Below the pieces are notes generated by a model. It was not told the DNA's origin, made no database searches, and saw nothing but the letters and a program-made list of their open reading frames with translations. DNA of 22,046 nt from Larix sibirica (Eukaryota > Streptophyta > Pinopsida > Pinales > Pinaceae). The stretch covers positions 5,782 through 27,827 of the forward strand of contig NWUY0300063986.1 of NCBI GenBank assembly GCA_004151065.3. The letters are read 5' to 3'. The translations under genes were made by a program, and so were the position numbers. Position 1 is the stretch's first letter. Each line of letters starts with the position of its first letter. This document shows positions 1 to 8,637 of the stretch, in pieces.

Positions 1-2
1 TT

Positions 3-233
3 CTACGACCATTTTTTCCAGGCACCCCGTGGCCATTCAGGGACACTTTGAGGATTTGCTCCGAGGTCACGGAACCAAAACCTACGAATGGAATTGGATT
101 CTTTCAGATCCCACATGTGCATATGGCCATCGTGAATGTGTTCACCATATCCACGCATGCCCAGGAGCGTTGGGGTGAGAAATTCTCCCCTTGAGCAAGA
201 TTGGCATGTGTGTGGGTGTGTAAATTCCATCAT
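3..233 (-). other. Unrecognised 76-codon ORF in a G+C-richer fragment
   Basis: An uninterrupted minus-strand frame runs from ATG at 233 to a TAG at 3-5. The segment is visibly richer in G+C than the A+T-rich DNA that follows from about 240. The peptide has two Cys near its start (in TCQSCSRGE), then a His/Gly/Met-rich stretch (GEHIHDGHMHMWDLKESNS) and a basic C-terminus ending in GAWKKWS. I do not recognise a domain. It may be an exon, an LTR or leader piece of a retroelement, or a chance frame. The composition break near 240 suggests that it is the end of a larger inserted unit lying to the left of the window. Confidence 0.25.
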
Positions 234-274
234 ATGTCCTTTATGGATCGAATTGTTTGTTTATTTTTTTTATG

Positions 275-360
275 AATGATTATGATTATGATGATGATGA
301 TTATGATGACAATGATAATATTGATGATGATGATGATGATGATGATGGTGATGGTGGTGA
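275..360. repeat. Imperfect GAT/ATG trinucleotide microsatellite
   Basis: The stretch is an interrupted run of GAT/ATG triplets, with its purest block at about 322-346. It forces an Asp-rich low-complexity frame on the plus strand (257-601) whose remaining codons are A+T-rich and show no domain. That frame is not a gene. Confidence 0.9.
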
Positions 361-827
361 GTTAGGGATGTTGGTCATGAGCATCTGTATGATCATTGAT
401 ATCTCCATGCTATTGGAGATGTTTTGTAAATTTTATGATGATCTAGATTCATGTTACATTCTAGATCATATTGACATTTATAATGTAATGATTTTGATAT
501 ATCGCTATATATATAATTTGATCTTTTTACTTTACTATAATGATGTATATGATAGGTTATTGACTCTGATGGTATTTTTTACCATCACTTGTTTTGATTG
601 AAGATAATGATGTTATTAGTATTATCTTAATTTATATATAGGAAATTGTCAATGTTTTTTTAATGGAAAATTTCTAGGAATGATGATATTGTCTATTTCA
701 TTTAAATTTCTTCATAAATGTTACACTATAAATTTGATTTGCTATATTTTCTATTTAATATTGTAAATGTTATTAAACAACTATGATGCATTTCATTATT
801 TAATTTAAATTAATAAAATAAATACAC
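361..827. other. A+T-rich stretch with nothing recognisable
   Basis: This stretch is strongly A+T-rich, with short TATATA runs (about 500-513 and 633-640) and homopolymer T tracts. I see no coding signal beyond the low-complexity extension of the microsatellite frame, no terminal repeats and no RNA gene. Confidence 0.6.
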
Positions 828-987
828 AAGGGGTCATAAATTGGGAAAAAATATATGCTAAGGGGTCATAAATTGGGAAAAAATATATGCTAAGGGGTCA
901 TAAATGTGGATGCGAAACTAGNCACAAGGGGTCATAAATTGGGAAAAAATATATGCTAAGGGGTCATAAATGTGGATGCGAAACTAG
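828..987 (+). repeat. 32-bp tandem repeat, split by a single N
   Basis: Full 32-bp units beginning AAGGGGTCATAAATTGGG occur at 828-859, 860-891 and 926-957. Truncated units that start the same way and then switch to ATGTGGATGCGAAACTAG occur at 892-921 and 958-987. The block before the N (825-921) and the block after it (923-987) are identical except that the first has one more 32-bp unit. The array leads directly into the 12-bp minisatellite. Confidence 0.92.
922..922. other. Single ambiguous base (N)
   Basis: One N lies exactly between two copies of the same sequence block (825-921 and 923-987). This looks like two contig ends placed side by side without being merged, rather than a simple base-calling failure. 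The true number of 32-bp units here is therefore uncertain. Confidence 0.9.
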
Positions 988-1775
988 CAGGTAAATAGGA
1001 ATGCTAATATGGCATTAATGTGCATGCGAAACTAGGAGGTAAATAGGAACGCTAATATGGCACTAATGTAGATGAAAAAATGATAGTAAATTGGATGCCA
1101 AATGTGGCAATATTTACGAAGCAAAATTTGACTAAATGATAAATGCTTAATGGGATGTGAATTGTGGTGCTATTATGGGTGAATAATTGGATGCAAAACT
1201 AGGTGTGGAATGGGAAGTAAAATGTGGCATTAATGTGGAAGCAACAATGGACACTAAATGAGTTGCTAAATGAGATGCATAATGTGAAGTCAAAGTGGAA
1301 GTAAAAATAGATGTTAAACGGGGTGCAACATTGGACACAATTTATGGCTAGCACTAAATAGGGTACAATTTTTTATGCAACAAGTGGCGCAAAACTAGAT
1401 GCTAACTCTGGTACTAAACATGGTGCAATGAGTGGCATTAAACTAGATGCTAAATCTGGAATTAAACTAGGCACAATTCATGGGGTAACAAGTGATGTTA
1501 AACTAGATGTTAAATATGGCACTAAATAGGGTGCAATTTTTGGTGTACTAGGTGGCACTATACCAAATGCTAAATTTGGCACTAAATAGGGTGCAATTTA
1601 TGATGCAACAAGTGGCGCTAAACTAGATGCTAAATCTAGTACTAAACATGGTGCAACTTATGGTGTAATAGGTGGCACTAAATGAAATGCTAAATTTGGC
1701 AGTAAACAAGGCATACTTTCTGGTGCAATTTTTGGACACAATTTCTAGCACAAATTTTGGTGCAATTTGTGGTGC
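983..1775 (+). repeat. 12-bp minisatellite with 48/60-bp higher-order units
   Basis: The basic unit is 12 bp, roughly AAATNTGGTGCN, and is highly diverged. At the left end, two copies of a 48-bp unit (4 x 12) occupy 983-1030 and 1031-1078. On the right, a 60-bp superunit (5 x 12) starts at 1356, 1416, 1464, 1524, 1584, 1644 and 1704. The 1416 copy is one 12-mer short, giving a 48-bp step. Each superunit starts near AAA(T/C)A(G/T)GGTGCA and passes through an AAACTAGATGCT-like 12-mer. Because 12 is divisible by 3, frames across it stay open and show a 4-residue period; the minus-strand frame at 1147-1338 is such an artefact. Confidence 0.88.
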
Positions 1776-1800
1776 ATTGCAAAACATTGTTTTGCACCAC
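1769..1800. repeat. Short inverted repeats at the end of the minisatellite
   Basis: GTGGTGC at 1769-1775 is complementary to GCACCAC at 1794-1800. Inside, GCAAAACA (1779-1786) and TGTTTTGC (1788-1795) form an 8-bp stem with a one-base loop. The two pairings overlap, so only one can form at a time. They probably arose from minisatellite units in opposite orientation; no function is implied. Confidence 0.5.
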
Positions 1801-1879
1801 ATTTAGCGCCCAAAAACAAGTGAGCATTGGAAAACAATTTACACTAAAATCTAGTGCTAAATTAGGCACAAATCACAAG

Positions 1880-2930
1880 ATTTGTTGTAGTGAGACAAGC
1901 ATCTCCTGATAGGAGGGAATTTATGGAAAGAAGGGGAAAGGAACTTGAAACTGCCTCTTCTAGAAAGGAGGCTATGAGTTTTGAAGAAGTTACAAAAGTT
2001 CTCAAGGCTATGGATAATGACCTCGCTAAAGTCAAGCAATGACAAGTTGCTCATTCTTTTGTAGCACATCCTCCTAGATCCCAAAATCAACCCATTAGAG
2101 GCCAACCTTAGTATATGAGAGCTCCCCTACACCTCAAAGGAAAGCTAAACAAGATGTAAACCCACCTTAATATCCTAGAGCTCAGGCAAACATGATGGCC
2201 CTTTCTCCTCCTTGCTATGAAAAATATTATGAACCTATGGAAGAGGAATTGCTTAAGCAATCCTCAAATCTACATATGCTCACGCATATGCTTTTCCACC
2301 CAAAAGGTTTTCAGGCCAAACAACCCATTCATGTGCAATTGGGAGCCAAAGCTCTATTAATGATGGATGAAGAAAAAACCGCCCAAGAGGAATAGGTTTT
2401 CCAACAAGAGGATGATCCTTTCATCCCATCTCCTGCTCAACTGCAAATGGTGACGGACAATATAATGGTTGAGGTAAGAAGAAATTGTGATTTGAGGTCA
2501 AGCCTTAAAACCCCAAATTATAGAAGGGAAGGGGTTTATAGACAATCCAATGATAATAGAAGAGAGTTGTTATGCCCACCTAATAACCTAGAAGAGAAAC
2601 AACCCTGAAGGAACCTGATTTTAAGAAACCAACAATTCCTATCAGACAAGAGGTCAAGACATCATAATAGAACAAGGCCCATCCCTCATCCATTCCAGTC
2701 TTCATGAAGCCTCCATCCACTGCTAAGAATTTTGAAGCAGGTCCTCCCCCTTTTCCATCATTTGATATTACGTATGAGCTAAACAAGTTTAAAATTCCTA
2801 TGACCCTCTCTAAAGTTTTAAAATATCCCTCTCGTAAAATAAATCTCATCCTACCTAGGGTTCAAAGAGGCCACCAATGTACCATTTTCCAAGCCTTCTC
2901 CCACTCAAGATAACCCTTTCCCTCGACATT
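1880..2930 (+). pseudogene. gag C-terminal / gag-protease linker remnant
   Basis: This is low-similarity coding sequence upstream of the protease. Open pieces lie at 2192-2395 (67 codons, ending in an acidic MDEEKTAQEE tail) and 2704-2913. The latter contains a Pro-rich stretch (GPPPFPSFDITYELNKFKIP) and a following helix that resembles the linker before the protease in this family of plant elements. Stops and frameshifts occur throughout 1900-2190 and 2396-2700. I see no CCHC zinc knuckle, so either the nucleocapsid part is lost or this family lacks it. The assignment rests mainly on position and on the linker; the 1880-2190 part is the least certain. Confidence 0.5.
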
Positions 2931-2991
2931 CAAAGGTACTGACATTGAGTGAAGAGACCCCCTTGCAAAGTAACCTCGTAAATCTCCAAGA

Positions 2992-3053
2992 TGATGCACC
3001 CAAGATTGTTCTAGGGAACATGTGATGCACCCAAGATTGTTCTAGGGAACATG
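2992..3053 (+). repeat. Perfect 31-bp tandem duplication in the gag-protease linker
   Basis: The 31 bases at 2992-3022, beginning TGATGCACCCAAGATTG, are repeated exactly at 3023-3053. Since 31 is not a multiple of 3, the duplication shifts the frame just before the protease. The two copies show no difference although the rest of the element is heavily decayed. This suggests a late replication-slippage event, or possibly an assembly duplication. Confidence 0.9.
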
Positions 3054-3512
3054 CTTGACGGGGTTGACCAACTTACTCCACCATTCTATATCACTCTAGA
3101 GCTTCAACATTTACATGTTCATAACTGCTTATATGATTCTAGCTCCTCCCATTCCTTAATGCCCTTAGTTGTCATGGAAAAATTGGGATTAGATATCACC
3201 AGGCCTTTTAAAGATCTCTTCTCCTTTGATTCCAAGAGGGTCCAATGTCTTGGCATGATTAAAGACCTAGTTGTAGGGATGGTCCAAATACTGGAAAACA
3301 TGCAATGATGGATGTAGTCATTATCGATGCCCCTCCTACCTATGGTGTGTAGTTATGAAGGCATTGGGCTACATCTGTAGGGGGAGCATCCATTTTGGTC
3401 TTTCATATGCCACTATTCCAATCTTTGGAGGAGAAACCTGTAGGTTGTATAGAGAACCTGAAACAACCTATGTTGTCAGTGACCCCCAAAGCCCCACTAA
3501 TTTGACATCCTA
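3030..3512 (+). pseudogene. Retropepsin-like aspartic protease, inactivated
   Basis: The frame at 3051-3308 encodes a retropepsin fold start. PPFYITLELQHLHVHNCLYD leads to the active-site loop, where the expected D-S/T-G reads D-S-S, so the glycine is lost. A family-typical stretch follows (SLMPLVVMEKLGLDITRP, then FDSKRVQCLGMIKDLVV). Past the stop at 3306 the match resumes in other frames: MMDVVIIDAPPTYG at about 3306-3350, then HFGLSYATIPIFGGE with RRLYRE-like sequence at about 3390-3460, ending at a TAA near 3512. At least two frameshifts are needed. In an active element this domain would cut the Gag-Pol polyprotein inside the particle. Confidence 0.75.
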
Positions 3513-3599
3513 AACCATAAATAAGTTGGTAAATTTCCTTTTCAGTCATCAACCACTTAATAGTGAGCAAATACAGATGTTAACAGTTGTTGAAAAAAG

Positions 3600-4346
3600 A
3601 AAAAAATCCTTCTAGTATATAGACTTTGTATTTTGATAGGGCATGTAATAAAGAAGGAAATGTAGCAAGTATATTGTTGAAGTCTCCTATGGGCAAATAA
3701 TTTCCTCATGCCTTTAAGTTGGATTTTGAATGCACCACTAATGTGGTAGTATGAGGCACTCATACTAGGATTAAAGACAACCATGAAGATGGGGCTTAAG
3801 CATATGAAGATCTTTGGGGATTCGGATCTAAGAGTAAACCAAGTGAAAGTGAAGTGTCAATGAAGACATCCAAAGATGAAACAATACAAGCATGTTGTAT
3901 GGGACTTGTTTGATAACTTCTTTCAAGCCATTAATATCATTGCAGTACCAAGGGAACTAAATCATAGGACTTATAAATTGGCTAAATCTATTGTCATTTT
4001 TATTCCCCCTAACTTCGACCACTTCTCTTATTATATTAAAATCATGCACATATTAGTTGTCCCTGATAACATCAAGCAATGGAAAGTATTTGAGGATGAT
4101 GACCATATTAAAAAATTCATGAGTTTAATAGATGAGTATAAGGACCTACAAATAGATTTGGGAGGAGAGGAAGAAAAAGAAGAAGTAGAAGATCCTGATG
4201 TAGGTAAGGCCTCAAAGGGAATTGTTCTTGAAATGATAGCTAGTCAAAAAGTCATCCAACTTAAGACCAACTATGTTCCAAAGGGGCTAGTCGCCCCGTT
4301 GAAAGGATTTTTGCTTCATATGAGATTCCATCAAAGCCAACTGTGA
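3600..4346 (+). pseudogene. Extra RNase H-like domain upstream of RT
   Basis: Between protease and RT lies a type I RNase H-like domain. LYFDRACNKEG places the first acidic residue at 3635-3637. After a stop and a one-base frameshift near 3745, YEALILGLKTTMKMGLKHM gives the glutamate at 3753-3755. FGDSDLRVNQV gives the next Asp at 3819-3821. After another frame change, the continuous frame at 3876-4346 has VPRELNHRTYKLAKS, where the last catalytic Asp (usual AD-x-LA) is replaced by Tyr. The 156-codon frame then continues into an acidic linker (EEEKEEVEDPD) that leads towards the RT. Archaeal-type RNase H domains of this kind are known as second RNase H domains in plant Tat-lineage elements. 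Their presumed role is RNA/DNA hybrid cleavage during reverse transcription. Confidence 0.75.
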
Positions 4347-5190
4347 AGCCATAACACTCCAAGGTCGAGGATTGTAACTTGCGGATTGCATCAGACCCAA
4401 GGGTTATCAAATTTTCTAAAACCCTGACTCGGAGTGAGAAAGAAAATTACATGGAATTGTTGAAGTAGTTGAGGATGTTTTTTCATGGAAATATGAAGAT
4501 TTAAAGACTCGTGACCCATATATCGTACAATGTTATTCCTCTCAAGGAAAATATGAGGCCATATAGCCAAAAACATAGACAAGTGAACCCAATGCTACAC
4601 CCCCTAATAGAAAAGGAAGTGAAGAAGTTGTATTAGGTAGAAATTAGCATACTTGTTAGATACTCATAATGGGTGGCTAATTTGGTTTGAGATAGGAAAT
4701 AGAATGGAGAAATCAGATGTGTGGATTTCCGAAATCTAAACATTGCGTCTTTGAAATACAACTATCCACTGCAAAAAATGGATCAAATACTGCAAAAAGT
4801 GGTAGGGTCACGAAGGATGTCCGAGTTTGATGGTTTCTTAGGCTACAATCAAGTGAGAATGGACCCTAATGATCTCTTGAAGACCACATTTACCACTATA
4901 TGGGGTACTTTATGAGAGGAAACCATTTGACCTAATCAATGTTGGTGCCATGTTACAAAAAAGAAGAAGACCATGTACAACACTTGAGGAAGGTGTTTGA
5001 ACAGTGCGAAAATTTTGGGATATCCCTCAATCCAAAAAAGTCCTTCTTTATGATGGAAGACGACAAACTCTTAGGCCATATTGTTTTAGCCCAAAGAGTG
5101 AAGATAGACCCTTAAAGAGTTGAATCTATCAACATGATCCCTTTCCTAAGGCAAAAGAAGGCCCTACATATTTCTATGGCAATATCAACT
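4347..5190 (+). pseudogene. Reverse transcriptase with the catalytic YxDD region deleted
   Basis: The connector is degraded at 4347-4700. The fingers/palm sequence is clear at 4721-4915: VDFRNLNIASLKYNYPL, then SEFDGFLGYNQV with the first catalytic Asp at 4829-4831, then TTFTTIWGT. The text then passes KPFDLINVGAMLQ (about 4915-4955) and jumps, with a frame change near 4955-4965, to the thumb sequence HLRKVFEQCENFGISLNPKK and LLGHIV (to about 5090). Roughly 40 residues between these points are absent, including the YxDD box. A TAA replaces a sense codon at 5114-5116. The domain cannot be active. Confidence 0.82.
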
Positions 5191-5790
5191 TATTGAGAAT
5201 GTTCATTCCTAACGTTGTTGAAGTAACGAAGCACGTGACAAAGATGTTAAAGAAGGATGTTGGCATTTTATGGGATGATGAAGCCAAGGGTTCATTAACA
5301 ACAATAAAGAAGGCAGTGGGGGAGTCCCCAATCTTAATCAACCCTAATTATGGCAAGGTCTTCATGATTTTTCCATTTGCTTTTGAGTATACAATAGTTG
5401 TTGTTTTGTTACAAAAGAATGAAGAGGTGTATGAGCAACCTATTTATTTATTTAGAGGTCCTTAGGGATGCAGAAATCAAGTACAACAACATGGAAAAAC
5501 ATGCTTATGCACTAGTCAACTACCTCAAGTCATTCAAAGAATATCGACAAGCTCAAATCATTGTGTTTGTACCTCATGTGCCAGTTAAATAAATGTTATA
5601 CCAGCCACAAGTAGATGGTAAATGGATCAAGTGAATCACCAAAATACAAGAATTTGATATGGTGATAAATCCCACCAAACTACTTAAGGCTCAAGGGATT
5701 AGCCAAGCTACCCAATTTTCAAGCGATAGGGATCAATGCAATGCAGATCAATGGGGAAAATAACCCAGATAATGAAGGACAAATGTATAT
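5190..5790 (+). pseudogene. Ty3/gypsy RNase H (post-RT), frameshifted
   Basis: The frame at 5193-5465 carries the RT/RNase H connection (MRMFIPNVVEVTKHVTKMLKK) and the start of RNase H (SPILINPNYGKVFMIFPFAF). The usual first Asp appears as Glu, in FAFEYTIVVVLLQ. Near 5450 the frame shifts, and RDAEIKYNNMEKHAYALVNY with its catalytic-type Glu continues to a stop at 5590. After this, matches fade: KIQEFDMVINPTKLLKAQGI at about 5640-5700 is the tail of the domain, interrupted by stops. This is the RNase H normally fused to the RT in Ty3/gypsy elements, distinct from the extra copy at 3600-4010. Confidence 0.75.
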
Positions 5791-6745
5791 CAAGATCTGC
5801 TATCACCAATCCAACTTGTACCAACTCATAATATACTTACTAACAATATGCATTTGTCCTCCCAAACTAGATAAATCATAGAGGAGATGCCTAAAACTCA
5901 AGGTTGCCAGATACTATGCTATAGGGATGGAGTTAAATTGGAGGAACCCTGTAGGCATCTTACTTAAATGCGTGATAGAAGAAGAGGTTGAAATCCTTAT
6001 TAAAGATATGCATTAAGGGATTTGTGGAGGTGATTTTGCTATTAGAGCTACAAAACTTAAGATCCTAAGGTTTGGGGACTACTGGCCCACAATGGTTTTA
6101 TATGTCCATAAGTTTGTGAGAGCATGTGTACTTTGTCAAACCTTAGCTAGGAAGCAAAAGATGCTAGCCCTTCCCTTAAAATCAGTCTAGGTTGAGTTCC
6201 CTTTTCAACAATGGGGTATATATTTCATTGGAGAAATGTTTTCCCCATCTAGTGGCCAATATAGGTGGATCCTTACTACAATAGACTATTTCACCAAATG
6301 GGTGGAATTTATCCCTACCAAACAAGCCACGAACATGGTATTCATTAGGGTCGTGGAAGAAAACATCTTGTCTAGATTTTTCTACCCTGGGAAGATAGTA
6401 ATTGACAATGCAAAAGCCTTTAGCTAAATCAAAATGGTATCTTTCAACCAACAATATAATATCATCCTCAGACATTCTTCCAACTACTACCCTCGTGGAA
6501 ATGGCCAAGTAGAGTCTTCAAATAAAGACCTCATGAAGATGATAAAGAAGACCCTGAAAGAAAATAAGAAATCCTCAGACTCACAACAGACAAGATTTCC
6601 ACCAAAATTTCCACAGGGAGAGAACATTTTCAGTTGGTGTATGGCCTTGAAGTGGTCTTACCCAATCCCTTTAGAATTACCAACACCGAAGATATTGCAA
6701 GACTTAGTGGTAGACACTGATAAAGTGAAAAGAAGGGTAAATTAA
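5790..6745 (+). pseudogene. Integrase: zinc-binding and catalytic core, inactivated
   Basis: The HHCC zinc-binding segment lies at about 6000-6150. MH is followed by a stop, then GICGGDFA (the second His is Asp here) and a preserved C-x2-C in ACVLCQ. The core follows. WGIYFIGE has Tyr (6221-6223) in place of the first catalytic Asp. The frame at 6236-6427 gives WILTTIDYFTKWVEFIPTK and IVIDNAKAF, with the second Asp at 6404-6406. After a stop, 6434-6745 gives YYPRGNGQVESSNKDLMK, with the catalytic Glu at 6512-6514. The residues at the D,D,E positions therefore read Y,D,E. Sequence from 5790 to 5990 is too decayed to assign. In an active element this enzyme inserts the cDNA into host DNA. Confidence 0.82.
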
Positions 6746-7056
6746 CTGATAGAGGTCCAGGAACAACATAGTCATGTGTATGGAGGCTTCAAAGAATATA
6801 AGGATAAGATGAAGGTCTTGTTTGATAAGAAGGTCAACTTCAGGGAATTCACTAAAGGAGATCTGGTATTATTGTGTAACAAGAGGCATGAAGACCCTAT
6901 AAAACATGGGAAATTTGATAGTCTATGGGTAGGCCCTTTATCATCAAAGAAAAATTTGGGTTGTCATCTAATGCTTTCCATTTGTCAAACCTAGAATATT
7001 AACCCCTAGATTATCCTATAAATGGCAGGTATCTTATGCCCTTTTTCTCACCTTGA
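6746..7056 (+). pseudogene. Integrase C-terminal tail with GPY/F-like module; end of pol
   Basis: The frame at 6776-6994 encodes YKDKMKVLFDKKVNFREF, FTKGDLVLLCNKRHEDPIKH and GKFDSLWVGPL. The last matches the GPY/F module in position, with Leu as its last residue. In another frame the similarity goes on through PLDYPINGRYLMPFFSP to a TGA at 7054-7056, which I take as the original pol stop because this family usually ends with a similar PxNGxxL motif. No chromodomain follows, in contrast to the chromovirus at the right end of the window. Confidence 0.7.
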
Positions 7057-7515
7057 TGAAATTGATGAAACACACTTGTTTCTTATTTTCCCCCTTTTCT
7101 TATACAAGACAATTTCATTTTCAAGTTCATGCATATGATATAAATCCTAAGCTCCGTCGAGAAATTTTCCCCTAAGTCGTAATCAACATTTTGTAATAAA
7201 TCCTTAGGGGCGTTTTTTACTCCATAAACCAACGGAAAGTAACACAAGTTGCTTCATTTGAGATTCTACCTGGATTTGTTCGAAATATGGAGGAACCATC
7301 TCATAGAAGGATTCGATGTTCCGTAGAATAGACTGATCACCATTCACTCAAATTGCCCATATTTCTCTCCCATGAGGATATGAAACCTAGCTCAATAATG
7401 CAGTAAGGGAGTAGTAGTTGTTCAAGGTCAAATCATTGAGCATCAAGGGTTGACATCCTCACAAATAAAGAGGAAACAAATCATAGGTATCCAACAAATC
7501 CTACTTGGTTGAAGA
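7057..7515 (+). other. Post-pol spacer, non-coding
   Basis: No frame has recognisable coding content. One feature is an 8-bp inverted repeat, CCCCTAAG (7169-7176) with CTTAGGGG (7203-7210), separated by 26 bases and followed by a T run. It probably belongs to the retroelement downstream of pol, since the following 96-bp repeats and coding region are on the same side of the gap. Confidence 0.5.
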
Positions 7516-7977
7516 GTAATAGGTGAAAGTCCCCCATGAGCGTTCCAAATTATCCATGGTAGATTGGGCCATTAGATATCATCCATATGCGAACATGAAC
7601 AAGGTTAAAGGATGGTGAAACCGATATTCCCTGTGAATTGTGTGAGGTCTCATATGAAACTCTCATCAGACGATCTCCCTAGTTCATGCAAAAGTACATG
7701 CTCGAGAGGTAACAAGGGGTGGTCACTCATGAATAGTGTCATATCTCACATGAAACTCTCATCGCGTGATCTATTCCATGCGCACAAAGGTACATGCTTG
7801 GTAGTTAATAAGGGGTGGTCCCCCATTAATAGTATGAGATCAATCAAGCAACTCTCATTGTGCGATTTCATCCATTCACACACAAATACATGCTCGAGAG
7901 GTAATAAAGGGAGGTCCCCCGCGAATGGTATGAGATCAATCGTGCAAGTCCCATTGCGCGATTTCATTCTTTTGTGT
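7516..7977 (+). repeat. 96-bp tandem repeat, about 3.5 clear units
   Basis: Three full 96-bp units start at 7642, 7738 and 7834, with a half unit at 7930-7977. Each carries a CATGAAACTCTCAT- or CAAGCAACTCTCAT-like start, a TACATGCTCGAGAGGTAA-like middle and a GGTCCCCC-like end. A more decayed copy is suggested at 7516-7641 by a GTCCCCCATGAGCG segment followed by a GATATCATCCAT segment. As 96 is a multiple of 3, a 129-codon plus frame (7612-8001) and a minus frame (7746-7994) stay open together with a 32-residue period. The plus-frame peptide repeats S-x-K/Q-L-S and a TCSRGNKG motif. It could be a translated repeat or simply a minisatellite in a retroelement spacer; I favour the latter. Confidence 0.8.
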
Positions 7978-8637
7978 AAAGTCAAATTGATCATAACCTA
8001 GCATAAAAATATATCCCTGGCAACAACCAAGATTGATTCGAGAAAAGTGGGTTGCTCAATTGCAGCCATTCACGCAATGAGAGGATCAGACACCTTTCAC
8101 ATGTGTGATTACTATTCCAATGGTAAAAATAGCATGTTGTTTCAAGATCGAGGGTCCTAGATCACTATCGATCTCAAGGGAATATGGAAGATTCCTCGAA
8201 AGCTAATTCGCCACTTAGGACCGAATCTCGTAAGGGACTTACCTACTAATAAAATAACACAAGGGTTGGACCCAACAATGTCAGGCCTTGACATCCAATA
8301 AGAATTCACCATGTATCCCTCCAACTTAGAGAAAATACACCAGTGCCACCCCAAGACAGCCTTGAATTCCACTTAAGTAAAGAATCTACGGCCATTAATG
8401 AAGATTTGCTCTTGTTTAAATGTTCATGAACGTCCACTCTTCAATTTGAACCTTTAAGTGGACTTAAAGAGCACATCTCCTACCAAAGTACTTGAAAAAA
8501 TTTCTAAGCAACTGCAACCAAACCAACAAACACTTTAACTCTATATCCACAACCGTGTCACCGCTCATGTCTTCCTAGTTACCATGTAAGTCTTTCAAAA
8601 AACTCGATCTGGTTAAATTATAATAGAAAGTTGTGAA
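7978..8637 (+). other. Spacer of unknown content
   Basis: Between the 96-bp repeats and the coiled-coil coding remnant I see no recognisable domain in any frame. Plus-strand translations give broken Pro/Ser/Leu-rich pieces. There are no terminal repeats and no RNA gene. It may be the decayed N-terminal part of the downstream ORF or untranslated spacer of the same element. Confidence 0.4.

Larger units (their letters stand above)
1857..7056 (+). mobile_element. Degenerate Ty3/gypsy (Tat-like) retrotransposon, gag-pol part
   Basis: Conceptual translation across frames gives, in order, gag C-terminal-like sequence, aspartic protease, an RNase H-like domain, reverse transcriptase, RNase H, integrase and a GPY/F-like integrase tail. 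The order RT-RNase H-integrase defines Ty3/gypsy. An additional archaeal-type RNase H is known from the plant Tat lineage, here placed before the RT. Every domain carries stops and frameshifts, and catalytic residues are missing in the protease, the extra RNase H, the RT and the integrase. No 5' LTR or primer-binding site is visible: the left side runs straight into the 12-bp minisatellite. The 3' end may lie near 10.7 kb if the downstream spacer and coiled-coil region belong to the element. It is a dead copy. Confidence 0.85.

Noticed and set aside
257-601. Asp-rich 114-codon plus-strand ORF as a gene
   Set aside because: Its acidic part is only the translation of the GAT/ATG microsatellite, and the rest is A+T-rich Ile/Tyr/Leu sequence with no domain.
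1147-1338. Minus-strand ORF with Ser/Thr/His repeats as a repetitive protein
   Set aside because: The 4-residue period is a direct effect of the 12-bp minisatellite.
6182-6508. Minus-strand 108-codon ORF over the integrase
   Set aside because: It is antisense to the clear plus-strand integrase core and has no domain of its own.
7169-7216. Rho-independent terminator (CCCCTAAG/CTTAGGGG plus a T run)
   Set aside because: The loop is 26 bases, the T run is not adjacent to the stem, and the context is eukaryotic retroelement spacer.
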